Assembly: GCA_025174535.1 (NCBI GenBank)
Contig: JALBUN010000014.1
Coordinates: 496,001 to 560,000, forward strand
Direction of reading: 5' to 3'
DNA length: 64,000 nt
DNA from: Cantharellus purpuraceus
Lineage: Eukaryota; Basidiomycota; Agaricomycetes; Cantharellales; Hydnaceae
The position numbers were made by a program, and so were the translations under genes. The notes under the pieces were generated by a model. It was not told the DNA's origin and did no database searches. It saw only the letters and a list, made by a program, of their open reading frames with translations. This document shows, in pieces, positions 11,101 to 21,748 of this stretch (positions are counted from its first letter, which is position 1; every line of letters starts with the position of its first letter).

Positions 11101-14100
11101 ACACCATCTGACTTCTGAGCTGGTACATAAGCCAAAGCATGAAATTTCTGTGCATCATATTCTGGATATTTGGAGGGCGCGTTGTCGACGAAGTACTTCA
11201 AGGACGCCTGTCGTACTGCAGGATTAGGGCCCGCAGCTGACGACAACAGATCTTTCAACGGAGGATATCTCCGCAGCCCCAGTCTGAATAAGAACCTGGC
11301 TGAAAACGCGTCTCAGAAGACTTTCTCTACAAATTGAGTAATGATAGGAAACCTTCATCAAGTGAACTTCTCCACTTTGGAGCTGCTCCCCAAGCAATGA
11401 TGGGTAGATCGAGCTCACGCAAGACACTAGAAGGTTCGTAAAGATCCATCGCTCGCCACCGTCGCTTTGGTCGAGGCCCGCTGGATGAAGGAGTCACCAT
11501 TTGTTGGCTATCTTCTTCCTCTTTTGGGAATGCCACTGTCTCACGTAAACGCTCAATTTCCTCAGATGTCAGTGAGACCTCAACGGCAACAAGGTATCGT
11601 ATTAGATCAGGGATACCCCAGTCACCAGTCCGAACCATTCTAGAGACATCAATAAGCACACACAGATGCGGGAAGTGCAAAATATTGTCACCTGTGAAAG
11701 ACAAGTTGGAGGTCTACATGCTGCAATACACCGAGTGCCAACAAAACCTAACGATTGTTCCTCAGTTGAAGAGGTCGCGTCAATCAGTCATTCATTCGAA
11801 CCTTTTCTAATGCACCCTTTACAATAGTTCCTTTAGGCATAGTGACAATGGGTAGATCGGGAAACACACTGTCGAAGAGGTCAGTTAACTAGGGATACCA
11901 CGCCTTGCTAAAGAACATACTTGGCATTAAGAAAGTAAGATTCTCCGGGCAGCTTCATGCCAAATTTGGTTGGAACACATGTTTTGGTTTTTAGTATATC
12001 CACTACGCGAGCTTGATGGTCCTTGGATAGTGAAGACCATGAACGTGCGAGGGCATTTAGAACAGTTTCCGCCCATACTGCAGATCTCGTTAGGTCAAAT
12101 TCTGGATTGCCGCTTTGAACAGCAGACGACACAAGGTTCTCAAGCCATATAGGTATGGTAAGTTCCGACCATCCCAAGAGTGATAATAAGGCATCAGGTT
12201 TAAGCTGCCGACTCAAACGGAAAGGAAGGGTATGACCAGGTAGAGGTCCGTCGATGAGAATGGCGGAAGTCGCATTGCGCGGGATAAGCACCGTCTCGAT
12301 AGACGAAAGAGGAACGATCCGTTCGCCAGCTTTCTCATCCACAACTGTGAATATCGCAGCCTCGAGAAATTCGCGTCTCAGTTCAGTAAGGTAGGCTGGT
12401 CGGATGCCGTCCGTGTTCAAATTGATGCGCCATTTAAGACATTCGAGCATTTCCGTTTCCGACAATGCCCGAGATCGCAATTCAGTCAACACGTCTGTGA
12501 ACGTGACGTCCTGGATCATACCCTTTGCACGCAAAGTCTCCGTCATTAATTTGGCATTGGTGGCAATATCCGGCGGCAGAACTGGCAGTTCCTTGAGGAA
12601 GCCAGCATAGGTAGGATCGAATGCTCTGACGTTCCGTGCATCTAACACGCCTGCAGAAGAAACTATGGGAAATGAGCTGTCCAACGACGAAGAAAAGAAG
12701 GCCTCCTGCAGGAGGGTCGCGACCATGGGACTGGGCGTCGAGGCATGGAAAGCAAAGAAGCGTAAAGCATGCAGACATCGCTTTTCCAACCAATCGCGCA
12801 GGTCGGTTCCCGGACCAGCCCTAGTTCCACCCATCGCTTCCGAGGCTCCAGCCCACAGGGTACGAATATTGGCCAACTCCATCTCGTATGCTACACGAGC
12901 GAGTAGACCCCCTATGTACAATAATTCCTTGTTCCATACTGTGACCAAATTAATAATAGTTGAGGATGTTCCTGGAGCAAAACTCACTGGCCACATTTCG
13001 ATCGCTAGACTATACATGAGACCGAGAATGGAATGCAAGGAAGACGATCAGCATGACTCACACCAAGTCAATGGATTCTCGTTCAACTGTAGGTATAAAT
13101 CGGCCAGAAATGTGTCCTGGACTTCAAAGTTAGTTGCAATACTGTACCCCACGATATTAATTACCCCCTATCCCTGTGGTTTGGCCCGTCGCATGTCCCT
13201 GTGAGATGTCAGCTGCACGGAGGGTATGATGTCTCAAGAATCCTTACAATGAAAACCCGTGCCGATCCCGTGCTATATCATCAAGAAGTCAGACCAAAGA
13301 AGATGTTGCTGAAAGACAGGACGGACCCATCCAAGTCTGCGCGGAGGCCTTGGAAAAGGCTGCCCGTTGTCTCAAAAATGCCTTCTTCATCCTTTCTGCT
13401 CGCCTCGTACTCATCTTTTCCGGTCTATAACAGCAACTACAGCTTGGTGAAACTGAAATAATGATATAGCGAATTGTACAAACGTAGATCAATTCGACTT
13501 TCATCTTTGTCGGAGGATTCTTCTTCGTTGACCGGTGCAATTCAGTAGTCATCTTCTGTGTGAGACCGACTTCGACTTCTCCACAGAAGACAGTAAGGAT
13601 CACATGTGAAGAGACAGCAGTGATCGGATCTGGGGCTTCGATATTCGATGGAGGGAGCAGCGAAGGAGTGCCAGGCACAACAGGCGTAGAGGCACTCAGA
13701 GAAGAAAAGAGAGACGAAAAGAAGCCTGTGTTTGTGGGCAACTTGACAGTTCGATTCTCAGGCCGAGGTGGGGGCTTCTTTTCAGACCCTCCAGTGTAGA
13801 CCAGACGAAGCACCTCTGCAGAAATATTTAGAGCTAGCAAGCGTCATGAAGATTGTGCGTCATGAGGAAAAGTGTATCTCACAGGTTGTCTTTATTCTCT
13901 TTATAGTCATCATGTTGGCGTCACTTTTGTTTCTCAGCCCGTTGGGGACCGGCAAGTCCTTTGGTATGCCTTTGTCTTTTGTCAACTTCGCAAGCCTTCG
14001 GCCATCGAGCCACACTGTAACGTCGTCGAGATGGATCATGAAGGTTATGCTTGAAGTTAGAAACCTAATGAAATCAAAAGCGCTGGGCATCGGTGCTGCT

Positions 14101-14916
14101 TCCCTCAGCCCCATCTCAAATGTGGTCCATTGGCGATAAGGGTCAGAATCAGTGGACTCAGGCAGATTGCCACGGCGCGCAAAGAGTTGGTCTTTCTTGT
14201 CCTTCCAGTAGAAACCCATCCATTTGTCTCCTGACTTTACCAATGGTTCTTCCGTCACCGAAAACAAGCTGTAGAAGCCCACACCAAATGCACCAATCTT
14301 CTCCTCATCTGGATTTCCCTCGGCTTACATGACAATAGAATGAGTTTGAATAAGACATCCCCAGACAGTACACCCACCAATCTTCTTCAACCTTGACCAA
14401 TCTTGGGATTTGTCAGTAAGGATGAAGATTTCGAGAACATTCACATGCCTTCTTCTCTGAATATCATCCCATTATTTCGAAAGGTCCATTGGTGAACCTA
14501 TATCGCGGACGTTAGAAGTTAGTTAGTTGATGATGAAGACATTACTGGTTGCTTCAAATCCGGCAAGACTTTCCACTCTTTAGAGTCGTTCTGATTAACT
14601 CTCTCTAAAAATGATTTCGATTCGAATCTAATCTCCACTGCCTTTGAAACAGCATCATCGGAATTCTGTAATAGCTCTCTAAACACTGAAGGAACCATAG
14701 TGGTTGTCAGCGGAGATACCGGATCTACACCACGGAGCACAAACGAACCAGTGAACTCTCCGGAATACCGGGCAAGGACTTTATCAATCAATGCCCGTTG
14801 GTTGACCTCAACGGACTCATCGTGCCCAGTGGACCACTGTGATCAACGCTTTTCAAGAGACATGGTCCAGGAATTGCAACAAGACATACGAGTGCGTTTC
14901 GGTCGATTGCAGACAT
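8110..14916 (-). CDS. Giant DUF3684 protein: GHKL/Hsp90-type ATPase with C-terminal HExxH motif
   Basis: This 6.8 kb gene of many exons encodes a protein of probably 1600-1800 residues, matching the fungal DUF3684 family. Exon 1 (14890-14916) gives MSAIDRNAL, and a GTATGT donor joins it to WSTGHDESVEVNQRA. The ATPase N-box FRELLQNSDDA follows, then TFRNNGMIFREED, then the glycine box IGAFGVGFYSLFSV, as in sacsin/Hsp90-like ATPases. Later conserved blocks are MGFYWKDKKDQLFARRGNLP, IFETTGSLFQGLR, GHATGQTTGIG and the long central exon 11908-13038. The C-terminus reads LAHEIAHNLV then HNSEHEFYFS and ends near CEQYMVALAGL. That is an HExxH zinc-binding signature followed by a possible third ligand. 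One intron (14402-14448) uses a GC donor. Function is unknown. A chaperone-like or proteolytic ATPase is an inference from the motifs. Confidence 0.85.
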
Positions 14917-15438
14917 TATTAGACGTCTTTATTGGAATATAAGGTATAGACGACAGAGAATAGATCTGTAAGTGGCACAACAGTATACTTGAACGAGGAG
15001 AAACGAAGGATCCAACGAGTAAGTTTGTATAAGTTGGTATCGTGGCCGTATTCAACCAAAACGAATGCGATGCAGGTGGCGCAGCAGAATATCGTAAGAA
15101 AACTGGAGTTCTTTGTACCCAATCGCGTGAAAGATTGAAAATTACGCTCTAAGATAGGGACCGAGAAGGAGAGAGCCTGCACAGGCAGTGCCAGAGTCGC
15201 TGTCACGTGAGTGTCCTAATCTTGTAATGTGATCATATTCCCATGCTGCAGTGACAGAAACATGATGGTAGCAGACATGATGAGAACGTTGTCTCGCGGG
15301 GTTCAAGCACTGCTAAAATATTACTCGCTCGCACTAATTATTCTATCAAAATGACGACTCAACTGATCGGTACTTGTGTATTTTAAACTCAGCATAAAAC
15401 CCTAGTATTCGATATTCAATATCAATATTCAGCTGCAG
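14917..15438. promoter_or_regulatory. Divergent promoter, DUF3684 / acid phosphatase
   Basis: About 520 bp between two divergent start codons, with a TCACGTGA-type box at 15204-15209. A 95-codon minus-strand open frame ends 3 bp before the DUF3684 start but has no family support (see rejected items). Confidence 0.5.
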
Positions 15439-17992
15439 ATGACAGACATCGAGCGAGGGCGGTATGAAGCTCTGGACACCGTTGAGCCACAAGAAGAGTC
15501 AGATGCACTCTTATCCGACAAGTCTCAGGACACAGTGAATGCGGCCTCTTCACCAACACAGCCTATTCGCTCAGGTTACAAGCCTTACCATCTCCTCGCC
15601 TCCTTCTTTATTGGAGCATTAGCATGTGTCCTCGTCCAATACGCTATTGCCCCTTTGTGCACCTCTTCTAGAACAACGAGCAGCCGTCAAGACCAATTGC
15701 TAGCACCACCGTACGCTGGATCGACGGAAGTGCATCCCTTCCCTCCAACAGCTCCTATCAATGCATTTCCCTCACTTTTCCCCACTGGCATCGGCTACGC
15801 AGGACCCACACCTACAGGTGCAGAGCCAGCGCTTGTCGTGACTGCACCTGCATATCCAGTCCATACCGGAGCCCCACAACTCGTCGTGCCTTCGTCACTC
15901 GGAGGTGCGAAGAGCCCCGAAACAGTGACTGGCAATCCAAAGTTTGACATCTTCAAGAAATGGGGTAACCTTTCGCCATGGTACACTGTCGATCGTACGG
16001 CTTTTGGGTTAGACTCAGGCCCGGAAGCGCCAGAGAGTTGTAGAGTGACTGGCTTGCATTTTTTGCATAGACATGGGGCACGGTACCCTACTGCTTGGGG
16101 TGCGTCTGTGCTGTACTGTACATGATGTTATTCTGAATTACGGATGATCAGCATCTTATGGTGGCCCTGCAAAGCTAGCTGGTCGACTACACGAATCTGC
16201 TGCAAATTGGACTGCCTCTGGAAACCTGGAGTTCCTTAATGAATGGACGTATAAGCTCGGAGAGGAGGTATGTCCACCAAGCATGTTCTACTTGTTACGA
16301 CAGTCTGAAAAATAAATGAGTAGGTTTTGACTCCATTTGGGCGGCAACAGCTTTGTACGTGCAATCTGGCATGGGCTGCTTTGTTACTTTCCCATCTTGC
16401 TCCTCACTAAACATGTATCTCACGTCACTTTTCTTCAGACGATCTCGGTGTTTCACTCCGCCTCAAATATGGATTTCTTCTTTCGGTAAGGCAATCTATA
16501 ACTCTGACTCCTGAGATTCTGACAAAAACAGAATTTTACTGCATCCAACACAATCCCTGTTTTTCGCACAGAATCTCAGTAGGTAATTGACATTGGAACT
16601 TGATCATAGTTTTGAGAGCGTTATTGTAAAGGGATCGCATGCTAGCGTCTGCAATGAACTTCGCCATCGGGTTTTTTGGATGGCCAATAAAGGGGCAATA
16701 TCAACAGAGCATTACCATCGAAGCAGATGGCGTAAGTGACCTCCAGAGTGTGGCGATGTTGGACTGATGTTGTTTCAGTTCAATAACACCTTGTCCCCTT
16801 ACTACACGTAAAACTCTCCTCATACACATTCTCTTACGTTTGTTGATGCGATGAAATCTCCAGGTGTCCCAACGCACGGACTTCGTCCAAGAGCGACAGG
16901 GCAATTCTGTACGTTAAGCAATGGACGGAGATCTATTTGCAAGGCGCGCAGCAAAGGCTGCAGAAACAGCTTGAAGGGTTCGAGTTATCATTCGAGGATG
17001 TGTATATTCTTCAGCAGGTATAAGCACCAGCACACTTTCTTCTACAAATACGACTAACGGCGTGCGGCTGACTTATGCAGCTTTGCGCTTATGAGGTGAC
17101 ATCATTACTTACTCTACAGATGCTGTTGTTGTCTGAATTGCTGGATTGTGACTAGACTGTTGCTCTCGGATACTCTAAGTTTTGTGAACTGTTCACGGAG
17201 GAAGAATGGGAAGGCTTCGAATACGCGTACGTTGCTCCTCTATCATGACTGACATCAACCTAATGTCGCATGTAGGTTGGACTTGTACTTCTGGTACTGT
17301 CACAGTGATCCCATATGCTGTGGATTATATGACTGACAAGTGCTGCGGATACAGGTATGATTCTGCGTTCGGCTCCCCGGTTGCCCGAGTGCAAGGTATC
17401 GGCTATGTCAACGAACTTATTGCGAGATTGACACACTCTCCGATCGAAACGCACAATACGACAACCAACGGGACACTCAATGACAGTCCTATAACATTCC
17501 CCCTCAATGATAGCTTATACGTTGATGCAACACATGAGGTTGTGGTATTAAACATCATCACTGCGCTGAATCTTTCCAACTTCGCAGCATCTGGTCCTTT
17601 ACCTGCGGACCACATACCTCCTAATCGCTCTTTTGTGTCTTCCCAGCTCGCACCATTCGCAACGAACATACAATTCCAACGTAAGATACTAAAAAAAATC
17701 GCTCTTCAGTCCGCTCTGTTAACACTAATGATGAACAGTCCTCTCATGTTCTTCTGTGCCTGATCCCCAGATCCGCATCATTATAAACGATGGCGCGACA
17801 CCACTCACAGGTATCAAGGGGTGTCCAGAAAATAGAGACGGGATGTGTCCGCTAGCCACGTTCGTAGATGCGCAAAAACAGATCTCGCGAGAAACGGACT
17901 GGGACTGGGGCTGTCATGGGGATTGGAAAGTCCCACCAGGAACAGCTTGGAATACTACGACGGGAGATGCCCCTGTGCGGATCCGTTCTTGA
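15439..17992 (+). CDS. Membrane-anchored histidine acid phosphatase (phytase-like)
   Basis: Branch-2 histidine phosphatases hydrolyse phosphomonoesters, including inositol phosphates, through a phospho-histidine. The protein has a cytosolic N-terminus of about 47 residues. One hydrophobic segment follows (HLLASFFIGALACVLVQYAI), giving a type II membrane anchor, then a Pro/Thr-rich linker. The catalytic domain opens with the RHGARYPT motif. Further exons give GGPAKLAGRLHE, DRMLASAMNFAIGFFGW and GSPVARVQGIGYVNELIARL. The second catalytic box reads VDATHEVVVLN, so the proton donor position is HE instead of the common HD. About ten short introns are needed, the last between FQ and LSCSSVPDPQIR. 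The last exon has GCPENRDGMCPLATF and DWDWGCHGDW. The stop is at 17992. The domain layout suggests a phosphatase facing the cell exterior or secretory lumen. Confidence 0.88.
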
Positions 17993-18207
17993 CCCAGGGT
18001 GACCTCTGGAGCTCTTCTTACGCGTGTCCCTGGTAGTAATAGGATAGTTTGGATAATCCTTAATCACACCTAGACTCAATATCAATTCCACAAGCCGGTG
18101 TTAGTTGTTTCCAGACATTGATTGTCGCTCTCGTCGTAAACTGCGTGTGCTTACTCGAAGCAGAGGCTATTGGCGCAACGCGTGCACGCCACGTGATTGT
18201 CCTTTGC

Positions 18208-19249
18208 ATGTTCAGCCACCATTCACACTCTGGTCAATTTTGCAAACATGCCTCAGGTACCCTTGAGGAGGTAGTAGTACAAGCTATTCGAAAAGGCTTC
18301 AGCGTGTATGGACTAACCGAGCATGTCCCGCGCTATCGCAAAGACGATTTATATCCTGAGGAGGTATGCTTCATTTAGGTTGTAATTCAATATGCAAGCT
18401 TCACCTTTGGTGAAGCAAGATATGTCCCCGGAGCAGCTAAGCAAACAATTTGACGCGTTTGTTCAAGAAGCACATAGGCTGAAGGAGCTGTACACCGACC
18501 GCATCACACTATTGGTAGGACTTGAAACAGAGTTCATAACAGACGATGACATGGCCGGACTGGAGCGATTGTTGGAGAGACATGGGAATCGCATTGAATA
18601 TCTTGTTGGCTCTGTTCACCATGTGAACACTATCCCCATCGATTTTGACCTACCCACCTTCCAATGCGCTGTGGATAGTTTCAAAAGTCCCCAAACCTCC
18701 GATCCTTCTCAAGCTCTAGAGCGTCTGCTTCTCTCCTATTTTGATGCGCAGTATAATCTCATGCGACGCTTCCGTCCTGAAGTCATTGGACACTTCGACC
18801 TCTGCCGATTATATTACCCAGCACTGAGGTTTCAAGACTATCCTGGGGTATGGGCAAAAGTAGAACGTAACGTGCAATATGCTGCCGAATATGATGCACT
18901 GTTCGAGCTCAACGCCGCTGCTTTTCGAAAGGGGTGGGATTGTGCGTATCCTGGCAGTGACATCATTCAGGTAAGTGATCTTCCACTGGATAAATCCACT
19001 CTCTTCACAGATTTCCGCACAAAGTGTATAATCAGGTCAGGCGGACGGTTCACTTTGTCTGATGACTCGCATGGGCCTCACGCGGTTGGACTAAATTATC
19101 ATCGGCTCAAAAACTACGTACAGCGCATTGGACTAGAGGAATTGTGGTACTTAGGGAAAGGAGATGCACCGACTCGGAATGTATCAGGGAGGAGCCTAAC
19201 ACCGATATTAGCTACCGGAACTAGTGATTGGACCCATCCGGCAAGTTAG
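18208..19249 (+). CDS. HIS2: Histidinol-phosphatase (PHP family)
   Basis: This enzyme removes phosphate from L-histidinol phosphate, the penultimate stage of histidine biosynthesis, in the cytosol. It is a PHP-type metal enzyme. Metal-binding blocks are visible in order: HHSHSGQFC at the N-terminus, VYGLTEHVPRY, LVGLETEFI, YLVGSVHHV, VIGHFDLCRLY and TLSDDSHGPHAVGLNY. The ATG at 18208 places HSHSGQ at residue 5, as in other fungal homologues. Intron 1 (from 18364, about 51 bp) joins LYPEE to QDMSPEQL. Intron 2 (18971-19024) is 54 bp, contains no in-frame stop and joins SDIIQ to CIIRSGGRF. Length of about 300 residues fits the family. A CACGTG box lies 13 bp before the ATG. Confidence 0.93.
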
Positions 19250-19574
19250 GAGACGTCCCCTGGTTGGCAGCGTCACGCATTGGCACCAAACGATAACGCA
19301 CTGATAAGCGACTTTATAATTTGCTGGTTCCGTTACCAAGTACTCTTGTAGGCGCGGCATACATCAGAATATGAGCAATCACGTGTAAAATAAGATCTAT
19401 TCATCAGTCCTCATATCAAGGGCGTGGAACATCCACGCATATTTTGCAGATCCTGAGGTACGATGTGACTTGTGCGCAGGTCCACACTGGCCTCCACAAA
19501 TGGCAGCCAAGTTATGTCACATCTGCGAGAGCAGGCAATCACAAGTTAGTGCGAACGGTAAGATGGCTCATAGA
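19250..19574. other. Intergenic, convergent HIS2 / ETF-QO
   Basis: Only 3' flanks of two converging genes lie here. No supported open frame. A CACGTG at 19380-19385 is not near a start codon. Confidence 0.5.
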
Positions 19575-21538
19575 CTACACACTGTATTTCGGTCCACCAC
19601 CTCCCTCTGGTACAGTCCATGTGATATCTTGCGTAGGTACTTTAATATCGCATAGCTTGCAATGTATACAATTCTGCGCAAATGTGTTACAAACCGAGCT
19701 TTTCAGCCATACCACACGCACCTGAGAATTGATGACAAGCTTCTTGCCATCCCATGTACCCTCGCTGTCCTTCTCGCTCGCGTCGACATACTCATATACG
19801 GCCGCAGGACATGCCCGGCCAAGTAGACCCGCATATTCGCCAACGTTCTTCTGTACATGCGCCCTGTGCGCGTCAGAGCCCGAAGGGAGGCGTAGATGGA
19901 CAGGTTGGTCTTCTGCATGATTTGTACCAGTGAGAGTGAGGGAAGTCAGCAGATCAGTCGACAAGGGCGGCTGAGGTGGCGGGTAGACAATTGGGGTACA
20001 TTCGCTGATCGCTCGCTTCAGCCCTTGACTTTCAGAAGTATCGGACCTCACATACCTAGCACGCTTAGTATGTGCAGCATCAGAAGTCTTGGTCCTGAAC
20101 GTCCAAGGCACACGGCCCTTCAAAATCAACGAATCCAGTCCAGAATATGCTACACCGCCCCATATACCTAACGGGGTATTGAAACTTGGACGCAGGTTTC
20201 TAACCTCCCGTAGCTCGTCCCATACCCAGCTCTTCTTCAAGTTTTCCTCGTAGACACTCATGTCCGATGAACTTTCCACCGCCTGGAATGCTGCTTCCGC
20301 GGCCACTATGCCACTCTTCATTGCGTTATGAGTACCCTTGATCTTAGGCACGTTCACGAACCCGGCAGAACAGCCGATCAGTGCGCCTCCGGGGAAATGC
20401 AATTTGGGAATGGACTGCAGGCCGCCCTCGTTGATCGTACGCCCGCCATATGCAAGGCGCTCCCCGTTGGCCAGAAGATTTGCAAAGTAAGGGTGATGCT
20501 TCATGCGCTGAAAGTAAAGCTCAAGCCAAGTACAGTCGAAAGCTATTAAAGTGCATACCTGGAATTCCTTGTAAGGGCTCAGGTAGGGGTTTGCATAGTC
20601 AAGCCCAACGACAAGTCCCAGGCTGACCAGGCCATCTGCCATGTGATAAACCCAGCCACCACCATATGTCTTCCAGTCTAAAGGCCAGCCCATAGTGTGC
20701 ACAACCTCGCCAGGACGGTACTGACTTTCATCCACTCTCCAAACCTCTTTTATCCCCATGCCATAAGTCTGAGGATCCGCATTACGTCTAAGATCGAATC
20801 GTTGTATGACGGACTTGGATAGCGATCCATGTGCGCCTTCGGCGAGCAGCGTCACTTTGGCGAGAAACCGCATGCCAGCCTCAAAGTTGTCTTTCATGCG
20901 ACCCTGCCTGTCGAGGCCTACCTCGTTGGTGGTGACACCACGTACCTCCCCATGATCTCCATACACTAGACCTGCTCCAGCGAAGCCTGGATAAACCTCA
21001 ACACCCATCTCGTCGGCGATACCGCCTAGCCATGTGGTGAACTGAGACAGAGAGAGTATGTAATTGCCCTTATTAGACATCTGTGGGGGATGGGGCATAG
21101 GAAAAGATTTCCTAGAAGTAAGGAAGCGCATACTCGAGGATGTAGCGGGTTGCGTCAGGGGATGGCCAGACATGGTGCTCCATTCAGGGAGAAGTTCATC
21201 CAGTGCTCGAGGCTCAATCACGGCCCCAGACAGGATATGTGAACCTATACCAACTTGGCGTCAGAGAACGCAGTGGTCATCCTAGAGAGGCGCCTACCTA
21301 CTTCGGCTCCCTTCTCGAGCACGACAACTCTGATGTCCTTCCCTGTTTCTTTCTCCAGCTGTTTTAGCCTAATTGCTGCGCTGAGTCCGGCTGGCCCTGC
21401 ACCGACGATGCATACATCGACTTCATCCTCCACCCGCTCGACGTTCGCTGGATCGAACGACGTGCGCTGTCGTCTAACAGAATTCGTGTGCAGCGAGCGG
21501 GCTAGTGACGAGCGAAAGCAGCATCGTGCGCGTAGCAT
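19575..21538 (-). CDS. CIR2: Electron-transfer flavoprotein:ubiquinone oxidoreductase
   Basis: ETF-QO is an inner-mitochondrial-membrane iron-sulfur flavoenzyme. It passes electrons from ETF, reduced by fatty-acid and amino-acid dehydrogenases, to ubiquinone. The N-terminus is Arg/Ser-rich (MLRARCCFRSSLARSLHTN), a good mitochondrial presequence. The FAD-binding glycine motif reads VDVCIVGAGPAGLSAAIRL. An intron then leads to GSHILSGAVIEPRALDELLP, and the large exon follows with YGMGIKEVWRV, GWPLDWKTYGGGWVYHM and LIGCSAGFVNVPKIKGTHNA. The 4Fe-4S cysteines appear in RACPAAVYEY and NCIHCKLCDIKVPTQD. The C-terminus WTVPEGGGGPKYSV is typical. The start at 21538 is the first ATG of the presequence. 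Length and all cofactor residues look complete. The yeast symbol CIR2 is given by homology. Confidence 0.95.
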
Positions 21539-21748
21539 GAGGAAGACGTAATTTGTTCGCACAGTATCACTCAGGACTCAGGAGACAGCACAATAATAAT
21601 AAATCACGTGGTTTCATCACTACGCATTACCTTGAAGTAGAAAGAGTAAGGATAGTCAGCGCCTATGCCGAAGTGTACAACAAAGATGGATACAATAGCA
21701 ACCCAGTTACTCAAAGAAGAAAAAAATCAAAGAATGTGGGGCTCAGCC

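Noticed and set aside
13768..14139. 123-codon + strand frame opposite the DUF3684 gene
   Set aside because: It is complementary to conserved DUF3684 sequence (the QLFARRGNLP to LDDVTVWLDG region), so the minus-strand reading is the real one.
14919..15206. 95-codon minus-strand frame ending just before the DUF3684 start
   Set aside because: No family resemblance, and it would occupy the promoter and leader of the large gene. It could be an upstream ORF only if the transcript starts far upstream, which I cannot show.
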